DNA of 64,000 bases from Chloroflexota bacterium (GTDB lineage: Bacteria > Chloroflexota > Anaerolineae > Aggregatilineales > UBA2796): positions 62,001-126,000 of the forward strand of contig JAJPHV010000028.1 in the NCBI GenBank assembly GCA_021325095.1, read 5' to 3'. Under the pieces are notes generated by a model. The model did no database searches. It saw only the letters and a program-made list of their open reading frames with translations, and had not been told where the DNA came from. The translations under genes were made by a program, and so were the position numbers. Positions 27,184-35,974 of this stretch are shown piece after piece; the stretch's first letter is position 1; each line of letters opens with the position of its first letter.

Positions 27184-28184
27184 CAATCCATCGTGGGCGT
27201 GGCATCGCATCCGTTAACTACCCGACGGGCATGAACCTGGGCGGCGATCCGAGTCAGGCGCTCATCTTTTGCCAGCCGACGGGCGGTTTCAGCGTCAAGC
27301 TCGCCAGCACCGACCTGGGACAGGGCTTAAAGACGGTCATCGGGCAGATCGCCGCCGAAACCCTGGGCGTGCCGCTGGACATGGTGGTGATCGATACGGG
27401 CGACACCGACTCGGCCCCGCATTGTATGGGCACGTTTGCCAGCCGGGGCACGCACCGCATCGGCAATGCGGTGATTATGGCGGCGAAGGAAGCCAAAAAG
27501 GCGCTGCTGGAGGTGGCCGCCGAAGAACTGGAAGCCGCCCCGGAAGACCTGGTCGTGGCCGACGGCGAAGTCTACGTGAAAGGGATGCCATCCCGCAAGA
27601 AAAGCGTCTTCGACGTGGCGCTGGCGGCGCATTTCAAGCACGGTAAGACCATTTCCGGACGCGGCATTTTTATGAAGCCGAAGAGTCCGATTGACCCGGA
27701 AACGGGAGCCTGCGACCCGGACTCCACCGAGGCGCACGCCACGACGGTGGCCGACGTGGAGGTGGACGACGAGACGGGCGAGGTGCGGGTGGTGCGCCTA
27801 TCCAGCGCCTACGAGGTGGGCCGTCAGGTGAACCCCGAAATGGTCAGAGGGCAGATCGTGGGCGGCTCGGTGATGGGCATGGCGCACGCCCTGATGGAAA
27901 CGGTGTTCCCCTACTACCCCTCACTCGAACATCACACGGGCAGTTTTTCCGAGTACATCATCCCGACGGCGATGGACGTGCCGGAAATTCAGAGCGTCGT
28001 GCTGGAATATCCCTCGTCGAACGGCCCCTACGGCGTCAAGGGCGTAGGCGAGATGACGGCCAACTCGCCGATACCGGCCATCGTCAACGCCATCTACGAC
28101 GCGGTGGGCGTCTGGATCACCGATCTACCGGTGACGCCGGAGAAGGTTTTGCGCGCATTGGAGCAGAAAGCTGCTGGCAATTAA
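27180..28184 (+). CDS. Molybdopterin-binding subunit, C-terminal half (NdhM-like)
   Basis: A 334-residue protein corresponding to the C-terminal half of the large subunit. It has the Q-loop GQG (47-49), the GTFASRGTHR segment (83-93) and the GVGE motif with the catalytic Glu (E291), which activates water at the molybdenum. The start overlaps the stop of the N-terminal half. It must assemble with that half to make one active site. A hydroxylation of an N-heterocycle or aldehyde is expected for the complex; the substrate is undetermined. Confidence 0.92.
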   Translation: MTIHRGRGIASVNYPTGMNLGGDPSQALIFCQPTGGFSVKLASTDLGQGLKTVIGQIAAETLGVPLDMVVIDTGDTDSAPHCMGTFASRGTHRIGNAVIMAAKEAKKALLEVAAEELEAAPEDLVVADGEVYVKGMPSRKKSVFDVALAAHFKHGKTISGRGIFMKPKSPIDPETGACDPDSTEAHATTVADVEVDDETGEVRVVRLSSAYEVGRQVNPEMVRGQIVGGSVMGMAHALMETVFPYYPSLEHHTGSFSEYIIPTAMDVPEIQSVVLEYPSSNGPYGVKGVGEMTANSPIPAIVNAIYDAVGVWITDLPVTPEKVLRALEQKAAGN

Positions 28185-28193
28185 GGAGAACTC

Positions 28194-28520
28194 ATGATCA
28201 AGCTAATCTCGCTGATGAAACGCAAGGAAGGCATGAGCCGCGAGGAATTCGCACACTGGGCGGTGCACGACCACGCCCCCATCGGCAAGCGAATGCCGGG
28301 CATCCGGCAATACCGGATCAACGTGCTGCGCGCCGACCAGCCCGAAACCGAATACGACGGCGTCTTCGAGCTGTGGTTCGATAACATGGAAGCGCTGCAA
28401 GCGGCGCTGGATTCGAGCGTCGGCACGGAGGCGCGCGAGGACGCAATGGCTCACGCCGCCAAGCGTATTCACCTGCGCTGCGAGGAAAATATCATCATTC
28501 CGGTGTCGGAGATGATGTAG
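28194..28520 (+). CDS. EthD-domain protein
   Basis: A 108-residue protein with an EthD/dimeric alpha-beta-barrel pattern: KLISLMKRKEGMSREEFAHW, then DHAP, a GIRQYRIN strand and an ending helix. Such small proteins accompany oxidative catabolic operons, sometimes as decarboxylases, isomerases or degradation partners. A strong AAGGAG site precedes it, 9 bases after the molybdopterin subunit, so it closes the operon. A hairpin follows. Confidence 0.8.
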   Translation: MIKLISLMKRKEGMSREEFAHWAVHDHAPIGKRMPGIRQYRINVLRADQPETEYDGVFELWFDNMEALQAALDSSVGTEAREDAMAHAAKRIHLRCEENIIIPVSEMM

Positions 28521-28557
28521 CGAATGTCCGGCAATGACCCTCTAATAGAGTGACGGC

Positions 28558-28594
28558 GGGCCAGCCGCAAGAGTCGCAGATCAACGGCTGGCCC
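28558..28594. terminator. Hairpin between convergent genes
   Basis: A perfect 10-bp inverted repeat (GGGCCAGCCG and CGGCTGGCCC) with a 17-base loop, 37 bases after the EthD stop. There is no T run. It probably ends transcription of the hydroxylase operon or of the convergent membrane gene. Confidence 0.45.
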
Positions 28595-28635
28595 CGACAG
28601 TCGTTTCCCTGAGTGTGAAGGGAGATAGCGCGGTG

Positions 28636-29142
28636 CTAAAGCACAGCTACCAGGGAAAAAGGCAGGCTGGCGATGGCGCAAAAGGCCGTACCCTTCAGAA
28701 AATCCGTCAGGTGTTTGCGGTAATCGTGGAATAGATACTCCATACCTTCCGCGCCAGGAAGGATCACGAATCTCGGCTTGAGCAGTGTGATAACGAACAG
28801 ATCGAGCACCACTGCATCAAACAGGTTGAATATCGCCAGCATGAGGAAAATGTGCAGGTACGCAGTGCCAAAGGACACTGCCCCTGCGGGATACGTCCGT
28901 AGCTGCAACGTGGTCAGGAAAACCCCACCGAACAGGACGCCCATGACCATCAGGCCGAGAACAAGCCGCTCGCGCTTCTCGACGGCTGAAAGCGGCGGCA
29001 CTTTGTCGCGGATCGGCTTCGGGTAGTCCTGCAACCACAGCCGCGCGTTGTACCTTAGCGAGCCAAGAATGATAACGCCCAGCACGAGACTCAATACGGT
29101 GCCGTTCATCAGGATACGTTGTAGAGCCAATGTGTCCAACAT
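28636..29142 (-). CDS. Integral membrane protein of unknown function, probably iron-regulated
   Basis: A 168-residue protein with four predicted hydrophobic helices: about 10-30, 60-80, 90-118 and 145-168. A basic loop with RYNARLW and KRERLVLG separates the first two. I do not recognise the family. The start has an AGAGGCAG site. A DtxR/IdeR-like box lies 28 bases upstream, which points to iron (or manganese) control. Single gene. Confidence 0.7.
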   Translation of the reverse strand: MLDTLALQRILMNGTVLSLVLGVIILGSLRYNARLWLQDYPKPIRDKVPPLSAVEKRERLVLGLMVMGVLFGGVFLTTLQLRTYPAGAVSFGTAYLHIFLMLAIFNLFDAVVLDLFVITLLKPRFVILPGAEGMEYLFHDYRKHLTDFLKGTAFCAIASLPFSLVAVL

Positions 29143-29169
29143 TACTGCCTCTTTTTGTTCGTATGATTC

Positions 29170-29188
29170 ATATTTTAGGCTAACCTAA
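29170..29188 (-). promoter_or_regulatory. DtxR/IdeR-like operator
   Basis: The 19-mer read on the plus strand matches the iron-box consensus at 16 of 19 positions by my count; the right 12 bases (AGGCTAACCTAA) are identical to it. It lies 28 bases before the membrane-protein start and 72 bases before the divergent deaminase-like gene, so it could control either or both. Confidence 0.6.
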
Positions 29189-29259
29189 ATTCTGTGTCAA
29201 GCGATACGGGTTTGAATCCGTTCCAAAATTGAGGTGGTGGAAGGGAGAATAGTTGGACG

Positions 29260-29682
29260 ATGCTCATGCCATCCGTAACGAATGAAGCCCTCATCGAAAG
29301 GGCAAAGGCGGTGGTTAACCCCAAGCGAATTGGCGATCACCTGGTCGGCGACGTTGGTTCCGCTCTGGTGACGAATAAAGGCAACATTTACCTGGGCGTG
29401 TGCATGGACATCAGCTCAGGCATTGGCTTCTGCGCTGAACACAGCGCTATTGCGGCAATGGTCACTGCCGGGGAATACCGCATCGCAAAGATCGTTGCCG
29501 TCTGGAAAGACAACGAGGGGCGAACGTACATCCTGGCTCCCTGCGGACGGTGCAGGGAGTTTATGCGGCAGATTCACAAGGACAACCTGGCAACGGAGGT
29601 GATTATGGACAGCGATAAAGTTTTGAAGTTAGCCGACTTGCTGCCCTATCACGACTGGTTTCATCTCATGTCGGGCCAATGA
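29260..29682 (+). CDS. Cytidine-deaminase-like zinc protein
   Basis: A 140-residue protein of the cytidine/blasticidin-S deaminase fold. The zinc ligands are in CAEH (about 52-55, with the catalytic Glu) and PCGRC (about 88-92). Length fits the small homotetrameric cytidine deaminases. Blasticidin-S deaminases have the same motif arrangement, so the substrate is uncertain. It is divergent from the iron-box membrane gene and convergent with the anti-sigma gene. Confidence 0.8.
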   Translation: MLMPSVTNEALIERAKAVVNPKRIGDHLVGDVGSALVTNKGNIYLGVCMDISSGIGFCAEHSAIAAMVTAGEYRIAKIVAVWKDNEGRTYILAPCGRCREFMRQIHKDNLATEVIMDSDKVLKLADLLPYHDWFHLMSGQ

Positions 29683-29710
29683 TCAGCGCTCGGTCTCTGG
29701 GGCACTGGTG

Positions 29711-30472
29711 CTAGGTGGATAGCTTGCCGACGACGATGATGTTGCCTTGGGGCGTGTCGCTGCCGTTCTCCGGCTCGGCAGTGATACGCGCCCAGGTATA
29801 TTTGTCAATCGGTTCCGTGACGTGGAACAGCAGTGCGCCCTGCCCCTCCGCATCGACGCGGAACGTGCCCGCACTGACTTTCTCATCGCCGCGTGTCAGC
29901 CACAACTGGTACGTCTTGCCAGTTTCTAGCGTGGGAAATCCTCTGGCATACAGGAGGCCGATTTCGCTCTCGGCATTCCACATCATGAAAGCGGAGGCAT
30001 CGGTATTCTGTTGCGAAGGCGGCAGGCGCACCCATCGCAAGTTGGCGGTGCTCGCCAGCACGAAGGCATTCGGCTGCGCAGCAAGTTCTTTCTGGCGCTG
30101 AGTCAGGTCAGCGACCTGCTTCAGCCAGTAGACGTTGGTGACGATCAGTGCGATCACGGCTGCTGCAACGGCCCACCACAGACGGTGGATGCGTGGCCGT
30201 CGGTGCTGCTTGGCCGGTACGGGCGCCTCAATGGCCGCCATGAGCCGCTCGATTAACTGTGGCGGCGGCTCGATCTGCGGCACGCCAGTGCGCATCTCGG
30301 CCTGGATGCGGCGGAAATCCGCCAGTTGGTCGGCAGCTTCCGGGCAGTAGGCCAGGTTGGCTTCGACCAGGCGCGATTCTTCGGAGTTGGTCAGACCAAA
30401 AGCATAATCGGGAATGAGTTCCCGGACCGCATCACAGTCGGACACCGGGTTGCTCAGAGGGTTGGCACTCAT
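29711..30472 (-). CDS. RskA-type anti-sigma factor
   Basis: A 253-residue membrane anti-sigma factor. The N-terminal part (about 10-75) is an anti-sigma domain (DYAFGLT, CPEAADQLADF), without a full zinc HxxxCxxC motif. One membrane helix follows at about 97-118, then the extracytoplasmic RskA domain (about 120-250). It would hold the sigma factor encoded upstream (30519-31088) at the membrane and release it on proteolysis. The sigma gene's stop lies 46 bases before it on the same strand. Confidence 0.88.
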   Translation of the reverse strand: MSANPLSNPVSDCDAVRELIPDYAFGLTNSEESRLVEANLAYCPEAADQLADFRRIQAEMRTGVPQIEPPPQLIERLMAAIEAPVPAKQHRRPRIHRLWWAVAAAVIALIVTNVYWLKQVADLTQRQKELAAQPNAFVLASTANLRWVRLPPSQQNTDASAFMMWNAESEIGLLYARGFPTLETGKTYQLWLTRGDEKVSAGTFRVDAEGQGALLFHVTEPIDKYTWARITAEPENGSDTPQGNIIVVGKLST

Positions 30473-30518
30473 GACTTTCTCATCTACTCTTCATAATCCC
30501 TATCGATCATACGCTCGC

Positions 30519-31088
30519 CTATGGATGTGTAGATGTCTGTTTGACTGACTCCAACCATAGTTCACGCAGGTGTTGCAATCCGGTGCGCAGCCGTGTCTTC
30601 ACTGTCCCAAGCGGAATATCCGTTTCGTCTGCGATCTCGCTGTGGCTCATGCCCCGGAAAAAGGCCAGTTCGATCAGCGATGCCTGTTCGGCAGGCAGTT
30701 GGTTGACCAGCAGCCGCAGGGCGATGCCATCCTGCCAGCCGGTTTCGGCGCGTGGAAGGGAGATAGCCTCTTCGATGTCCTCAATGGGGTCGGGGTGAAG
30801 CGTAGGCTGCCGCCGCTCCTGGCGAAGACGATCAATGGCCGTGAAGTGGGTGATGGTCAGCAGCCAGTTTTTGAGATTGCCTTTGTTGGGGTCCCAGAGC
30901 GCCTTCTGACGCCAGACTTTCAGGAAGGTATCCTGCGTCACTTCCTCGGCCAGCGCTGCGTTCTGCAAGATGCGATAGGCCAGGCTGTAGATCGCCTTGC
31001 CGTATTGCTGATAGATCGCGCGAAACGCCTGCTGGTCGTGCGCAGCGATTCGCCTCATGAACTGAACATCGTCAAATTGCGATTGCAT
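30519..31088 (-). CDS. ECF RNA polymerase sigma factor (SigK/RpoE-like)
   Basis: A 189-residue sigma factor. Region 2 (about 15-90) contains the AYRILQNAALAEEVTQDTFLKVW stretch (split here by helix turns) and region 4 (about 125-180) contains FFRGMSHSEIADETDIPLGTVKTRL. It forms an operon with the RskA anti-sigma factor. The start at 31088 has a GGAG site; five upstream in-frame codons have none. Confidence 0.92.
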   Translation of the reverse strand: MQSQFDDVQFMRRIAAHDQQAFRAIYQQYGKAIYSLAYRILQNAALAEEVTQDTFLKVWRQKALWDPNKGNLKNWLLTITHFTAIDRLRQERRQPTLHPDPIEDIEEAISLPRAETGWQDGIALRLLVNQLPAEQASLIELAFFRGMSHSEIADETDIPLGTVKTRLRTGLQHLRELWLESVKQTSTHP

Positions 31089-31400
31089 GAGTTTTCGCTC
31101 CAACCATCAGTCTAGCAAGTCCCATGCTGCATGTAAAGTGACGAATGCACTCATGCAATCCAAATCAACCCGTGCCAGCGATTTACTTATTAGACGAATT
31201 CCCCCTGTGGCGTTGTGAAACTGAAAGCGACTTACTGTAAAAAGGAGCGCACTGGTTGTGCGCTCCTACGAGTCTATGCCTGGGAGCTTCCCGGTTTCCT
31301 CACCCCCTGTCCCCCTCCCCGCTTCGCAGAGAGGGAGAACTGACGGACACTGTGGCGGCCTGGTGCCCCTCACGACAGGCCGCAAGGCTTTCCCGGCCTT
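31089..31400. other. Intergenic stretch with a CCTCACCCCC repeat
   Basis: This is 312 bases between the sigma gene start and the YceI stop. It holds the 31298-31338 repeat copy and, before that, an AT-rich stretch that must contain the sigma-operon promoter. I could not place promoter boxes with confidence. Confidence 0.5.
31298..31338. repeat. CCTCACCCCC-type repeat, single copy
   Basis: CCTCACCCCCTGTCCCCC followed by a CTTCGCAGAGAGG segment; same family as the doublets at 17520 and 59944, but only the left half is present. Confidence 0.75.
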
Positions 31401-32165
31401 TTACGCAGGCAGCGCCACAAAATCAAAGACCAGTTTCACGTCGTCCTTCGTTTGCAGCATCGGGAGCTTCAACGGGCCAACGCCAAAGTCCGACATCAGG
31501 ATTTGGGTCGTGGCCGAGCCTTCCAGCCGCTTGTCGCCCAGTTTCAAGGTCACGTCCCAGATCACGGGCCTGGTCGTCTCCTTCACCGTCAGATCGCCGC
31601 TGATCTTGAACGAGACCTGATCGCCAACCGCTACCCGCGCGGGCAAGCCTTCGATGGATTTGGTCACAAACGTGGCCTTCGGATACTGTGCCGAGTTGAG
31701 TCCATTGCGGCGGATGAAATTGTCGCGCCGGGTCTCGTCTGACGTGAACTGGCTGACATCGATCACGATCTCGCCGACCTGGCTGTTGGAGGGGTTAGCA
31801 AAGTCGATCAGGATGTCGCCCGCGATGCCTTTTGTCCGGCCAATGGCCGTGTTCAGGCGATTGTTCTCGTTGAAAAACGTCTCGTCCACCTCGTATCGCA
31901 CCTCGGATTGGGAAGCATCGATCCGGTAGCGTTGTGCGCCTGCCGGACTGGTCGTGCTGGCCGCCGTGCCCGGCTGGGTCGCAGCCTGGGTTTGCCCGGC
32001 GGTTGGCTGGTCAGCAACCACCGTCGGGGCGGGCAGCGTCGGCGCAACTGGCACTTCCGTGCTGACGGCAACCGGGGCGAAGATCGTCCGATCCAGGACA
32101 AACAACCCAAGCCCACCCAACACGACCAGAACCCCGATTCCGGTTAACACTCGCTTGAACGTCAT
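31401..32165 (-). CDS. YceI-family exported lipid-binding protein
   Basis: A 254-residue protein. Residues 1-28 are a signal anchor or signal peptide. About 30-75 is a Pro/Thr/Ala-rich linker, and about 78-254 is the YceI domain (RYRIDASQSEVRYEV start, then ARVAVGDQVSFKISGDLT and the final LVFDFVAL strand). YceI proteins form a lipocalin-like barrel that binds polyisoprenoid lipids in the periplasm or outer side of the membrane. The start at 32165 has an AGGAG/AAAGGA site. It is divergent from the two-component system and may be its target. Confidence 0.85.
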   Translation of the reverse strand: MTFKRVLTGIGVLVVLGGLGLFVLDRTIFAPVAVSTEVPVAPTLPAPTVVADQPTAGQTQAATQPGTAASTTSPAGAQRYRIDASQSEVRYEVDETFFNENNRLNTAIGRTKGIAGDILIDFANPSNSQVGEIVIDVSQFTSDETRRDNFIRRNGLNSAQYPKATFVTKSIEGLPARVAVGDQVSFKISGDLTVKETTRPVIWDVTLKLGDKRLEGSATTQILMSDFGVGPLKLPMLQTKDDVKLVFDFVALPA

Positions 32166-32329
32166 AATCCTTTGGCTCCTCTCCACTACGGTTCCGTTTT
32201 ACAAGCGTCGGTTGAACGGCAGACTGTGCGCCGTGTTCGTGGGAGACTCTCCATAATGCATCCCTCGTTCGCCACGCCGCTGCCGCGCCCCAAAATACCA
32301 GCGCCACGCCATCGCATGGTTATGTGCAC

Positions 32330-32357
32330 CTCAAATATTCTTAAATCGACCTTAAAT
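32330..32357. promoter_or_regulatory. Tandem direct repeats, OmpR/PhoB-type binding sites
   Basis: CTCAAAT (32330), CTTAAAT (32340) and CTTAAAT (32351) repeat at 10-11 bp spacing, the arrangement used by OmpR/PhoB-family dimers. They lie between YceI and the response-regulator gene, 90 bases upstream of the latter. A 6-bp hairpin (TGCCAC/GTGGCA, 32406-32422) follows. Confidence 0.5.
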
Positions 32358-32446
32358 GGATTGCTCCTTGCCAGGGAAAGGGGCAAGATTCTAGGAGACC
32401 GCGTTGCCACACAGCGTGGCAGGCCGTTGTGACGTAAGGGTACGTT

Positions 32447-33145
32447 ATGCCGACAATCGTTCTGATCGAGGATGACCGGTCAATCGCCACGCCGCTGGTT
32501 CGGGCACTGGAAGGGTTAGGCTATACTGTGCTGTCCGCCTCTGACGGCGCGACGGGCCTGGAACTGGCGCTGACACGCCAGCCTGACCTGGTGATCCTGG
32601 ACATCATGCTGCCCGAAATGGACGGTTGGGAAGTCTGCAAAGCCATCCGTAAGACCAGCGTCGTCCCGATCCTCATGCTCACCGCGCTCACCGACGAGGT
32701 TGATCGCATCGTGGGCCTGGAACTGGGCGCGGACGATTACCAGACCAAACCGTTCAGTATGCGCGAACTGATCGCCCGTATCAAAGCGCTGCTGCGCCGG
32801 GTTGAGTTCGATGCGGCTCATAACCCGCCGAAGAAGGTGGTCACGGTGGATGATCTCAGGATCGATCTGGATCGTCGCCAGGTCTTCAAGGGCGACACCG
32901 AATTGAACTTGCGCTTCAAGGAGTTCGAGTTACTGAGTCTGCTCGTGAACAACGCGGGGGAAGTGGTCACACGGGCGGAGATCTTTGATAAGGTGTGGGG
33001 GACAGAATGGCTGGGCGACATGCGCACCCTGGACGTGCATATCCGCTGGCTGCGCGAGAAGTTGGAGGACGATCCGGGCAACCCGAAGTATATTCAAACG
33101 GTGCGCAGCGTGGGTTATCGCTTCGTCTCAGGAAACTCGGCATGA
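32447..33145 (+). CDS. OmpR/PhoB-family response regulator
   Basis: A 232-residue regulator. The receiver domain (1-120) has the phosphoacceptor Asp in LVILDIMLPEMDG, a conserved LTAL Thr and the KP switch lysine (QTKPF). The winged-helix DNA-binding domain (about 135-230) ends with the VRSVGYRF stretch. Its stop overlaps the ATG of the kinase gene (ATGA), so the pair is translationally coupled. Confidence 0.95.
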   Translation: MPTIVLIEDDRSIATPLVRALEGLGYTVLSASDGATGLELALTRQPDLVILDIMLPEMDGWEVCKAIRKTSVVPILMLTALTDEVDRIVGLELGADDYQTKPFSMRELIARIKALLRRVEFDAAHNPPKKVVTVDDLRIDLDRRQVFKGDTELNLRFKEFELLSLLVNNAGEVVTRAEIFDKVWGTEWLGDMRTLDVHIRWLREKLEDDPGNPKYIQTVRSVGYRFVSGNSA

Positions 33146-34599
33146 GGTTGCGGCTGATCACAACCAGCATCCGTACCCGGCTCCTCGTCGCCTACGTGGG
33201 GATCATTCTGATCGGCTTCTCCGGGCTGACGGTGCTGGCGGGCGGGCAGATCACGGCGGCAGTCCGCGCCGATTACTCACAGCGCCTTCAGTACGAGATA
33301 CGCCTCATCGCGCAGGGCACGAGCCAGTCCATTGCCGCGTACATCCGAGGCGAACTGACCGAAGCCGAACTGACCGCCATCTTCAAAGCCTACGAAACGC
33401 AGTCGGGCGGCACTCTGGCACTGTATTCGATAGGAGAGTCCCCGCATTCCTACGGGGAATACGAGCGCCCGCCAGTTGGCTCCTTCTTTAACATGCCGGA
33501 AATGGAGACGGCGCTGCGCGGGGAGACGATGCTGGTCGAACGCAAAAATGAAGAAGGGGAAGACACGCTCTACACGGCCTCGGCCATCGTCCTGAACCGC
33601 CAGGTGAAAGGGCTGATTCAACTCGGCGTACCGTCTCAGAACATTCAGGGCCTCGTCCTGCAACGCTGGGCGATCCTCGGCCTCAGCTTTGTCCTGGTCA
33701 CGAGTGCCGCGCTGCTGGCGGCCCTGTGGCTCTCGCGTTCGATCATTCAGCCGCTCTTCGCTCTGCGCGAATCGGCAGTCCGGCTGTCGCAGGGCGACTT
33801 TTCGCACCGCGTCACGGTGACCTGGAAAGACGAGATTGGGGAGGTTGCCCAGGCGTTCAATGAAATGGCCCGCCAGGTGCAGAGTATGCTGGAAGAACAA
33901 CGCGCCTTTGCCAGCAACACCTCCCACGAACTGAGAACGCCGCTGACCGCCATCCGGCTCCGCACCGAAGCGCTCCGCAACGACCCCACGCTGGACGAAA
34001 CGACGGCCCGTCGATATATCGAGGAAATTGACGACGAAGTTGCCAGCCTGGGCAACCTGGTACAGGACCTGACGCTTCTATCGCGGTTTGACGCCGGGCG
34101 CGCCGAACTGGGGCACGATCAGATCGATTTTGCGCGGCTGGCTGGCAGCCTGTGCCAGCAGCTATCGCCACAGGCTGCCGAGAAGCATCTTGAACTCACG
34201 CTGTCGCCGCCAGAGCAGCCCGTGCTGGTCAATGCCAGCCTCAACCACCTGACAGTGGTGTTTCGGAACCTCCTGGACAACGCCATCAAATACACGCCCG
34301 ACGGCGGCCAAATAAGCTGGCGCATCCAAGCGGGGGAAAGCGGCGTTTACCACACCATTCAGGACACCGGTTCCGGCATCGCTCCACAGCACCTCCCCCA
34401 CATCTTCGAGCGATTCTACCGGGCAGACAAGGCGCGCTCCCGCGACATCCCAGGAACGGGGCTGGGGCTGGCGCTGGTCAAGTCCGTCGTGGAAGCCTAC
34501 GGCGGGCGCATTACGGTTGAGAGCGAGGGCGTCGGCAAGGGCACGACGGCCTGTGTGTTCTGGCCCCACAGCGCCACTACCCCTAAAAACAGCGGCTGA
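33142..34599 (+). CDS. Sensor histidine kinase
   Basis: A 485-residue membrane kinase. It has a first membrane helix at about 12-36, an extracellular sensor of about 150 residues, a second helix near 180-205, HAMP (about 205-260), HisKA with the phosphorylated His in NTSHELRTPL and a HATPase_c domain with the N box (FRNLLDNAIKYTP) and glycine-rich GTGLGL box. The N-terminal frame before 33142 belongs to the overlapping regulator gene and is not used. The stimulus is unknown. Confidence 0.93.
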   Translation: MRLRLITTSIRTRLLVAYVGIILIGFSGLTVLAGGQITAAVRADYSQRLQYEIRLIAQGTSQSIAAYIRGELTEAELTAIFKAYETQSGGTLALYSIGESPHSYGEYERPPVGSFFNMPEMETALRGETMLVERKNEEGEDTLYTASAIVLNRQVKGLIQLGVPSQNIQGLVLQRWAILGLSFVLVTSAALLAALWLSRSIIQPLFALRESAVRLSQGDFSHRVTVTWKDEIGEVAQAFNEMARQVQSMLEEQRAFASNTSHELRTPLTAIRLRTEALRNDPTLDETTARRYIEEIDDEVASLGNLVQDLTLLSRFDAGRAELGHDQIDFARLAGSLCQQLSPQAAEKHLELTLSPPEQPVLVNASLNHLTVVFRNLLDNAIKYTPDGGQISWRIQAGESGVYHTIQDTGSGIAPQHLPHIFERFYRADKARSRDIPGTGLGLALVKSVVEAYGGRITVESEGVGKGTTACVFWPHSATTPKNSG

Positions 34600-34694
34600 T
34601 TCCCTCCCCGCACTCCATTGTAGATACCTTGCTGTCCCTTATCTTGATGCCTGTGAAGGCAACCTATAGTCATGGGTTTGAAGGGCGATTCGCT

Positions 34695-35312
34695 TTATGA
34701 CTTCTTTCGACCCACTTCATAACAGGCGAGGATGTTGCCTGAGCCTTGCCACGTGCGTGTGGCGATGAGCTTGAGAGTCACCGGTGGGCGACCAACGAAC
34801 AGCGGTGTACCCTCGCCCGCGATGACCGGAAAAATCGTGAGGTGCAGTTCGTCTACCAGATCGTGAACCAGCAGATCATTCCAGAGCATACGGCTCTCAA
34901 ACACGAAGATGTCTCTGCCGCTTTGCTGCTTGAGGGCAGCAATTTCCTTGTGCGCATCCGCCCTTTTGATGATGCGTGTATTCTGCCAGGGCGCTAACTC
35001 CTCAGCAGTCAGCTTATCCGAAACGACGACTTTCTCCACCGTCTTAATAAGCCCCGCAAATTCTCGCCGGATGGCAGTGGCGTTGGGGTCATCCGGCACG
35101 CCGGACCAGTACTCCTTGTTACCTAGAAATGCAGAGCGACCACCCAACAACAGCGTATCGGCAGCGCGTAGCCGTTCAGTGTTATAGAAGTCGAAGTTCT
35201 GGTCGCCTGAGTAATCCTCGTGGAAAAAGTCAAACAACGCAGCCAGACTTCTATCCTTGCCTTCGTAATAGCCATCCAACGAGACCAGGTTGCTGACGAT
35301 AAGTTTGCGCAT
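34695..35312 (-). CDS. RibD C-terminal/dihydrofolate-reductase-like protein
   Basis: A 205-residue protein with the RibD-C reductase fold: a start of [17 protein letters not shown], a LLLGGRSAF segment and a [19 protein letters not shown] segment near the C-terminus. Family members reduce pteridine- or riboflavin-like substrates with NAD(P)H, but many are uncharacterised. The start at 35312 has a GGTGGAG site. Single gene between the kinase and the ArsR module. Confidence 0.82.
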   Translation of the reverse strand: MRKLIVSNLVSLDGYYEGKDRSLAALFDFFHEDYSGDQNFDFYNTERLRAADTLLLGGRSAFLGNKEYWSGVPDDPNATAIRREFAGLIKTVEKVVVSDKLTAEELAPWQNTRIIKRADAHKEIAALKQQSGRDIFVFESRMLWNDLLVHDLVDELHLTIFPVIAGEGTPLFVGRPPVTLKLIATRTWQGSGNILACYEVGRKKS

Positions 35313-35415
35313 ATTCTCCACCAGCATCAAGAAGTGTGTGTGATAAGAACCGCCGATTATAGAACATTTGTATCGTCAGGCAAAGGACTTGACTCCGAAC
35401 AGTTGTTCATATACA

Positions 35416-35443
35416 CTATGTGCAACCAAACAGTTGCACATAG
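35416..35443 (+). promoter_or_regulatory. Palindromic operator of the SRPBCC-ArsR-VOC operon
   Basis: A perfect 11-bp inverted repeat, CTATGTGCAAC and GTTGCACATAG with a 6-base spacer, overlaps the AGGAGG ribosome site of the first gene. Similar TGCAACC-type palindromes are known for ArsR regulators paired with SRPBCC proteins, so binding by the ArsR encoded downstream is likely. Confidence 0.65.
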
Positions 35444-35455
35444 GAGGTGAAGTAC

Positions 35456-35884
35456 GTGCAGAAGATAGCGGTCAAGCGCAGTATCTGGATCAACGCGCCG
35501 CGTGAACGGGTCTGGCAGGCCGTCACAGACCCGGAGCAGATCGCGCAGTGGTTTTCGCCGGGCGCGTCGTTCTCGCAAAACGGCAACCGAATCTCCGTGC
35601 GCATCGGAGAAATGGAAATGGAGGTGGCGATCATTGAACTGTTCGATCCACCGCGACAAATCACGACCCGCAATTTGCCGGAGAGGACGATTACCACGAC
35701 CTACATGCTCGAAGAAGAGAATGGCGGCACACGCTTCACGGTCATCGAGTCCGGCTACGAAGCCCTACCAGAAGATACGCGCCAGCAGCGGGCAGATCAG
35801 GACAACAAAGGTTGGGAGATGGCGTTGGAGAACTTGCAAGCCTACCTTGACGGCAGGAGTTTGCCCCATCCAGCAGGATTCTGA
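35456..35884 (+). CDS. SRPBCC/AHSA1-like small-molecule-binding protein
   Basis: A 142-residue START-like protein with the AHSA1 pattern (SIWINAPRERVWQAVTDPEQIAQWF start). The GTG at 35456 is 8 bases after AGGAGG, so it is preferred over the GTG at 35447. Such proteins bind hydrophobic ligands and are often encoded next to an ArsR repressor. First gene of an operon with ArsR and a VOC protein. Confidence 0.82.
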   Translation: MQKIAVKRSIWINAPRERVWQAVTDPEQIAQWFSPGASFSQNGNRISVRIGEMEMEVAIIELFDPPRQITTRNLPERTITTTYMLEEENGGTRFTVIESGYEALPEDTRQQRADQDNKGWEMALENLQAYLDGRSLPHPAGF

Positions 35885-35974
35885 GACTCAGGCAGACGTT
35901 CGATGCCAGCGGCTCAGACAGTTGCAGCGATAAAATATCGGTGGAGTGCTTGAAGGTAGGAGCCAATTGCACCG

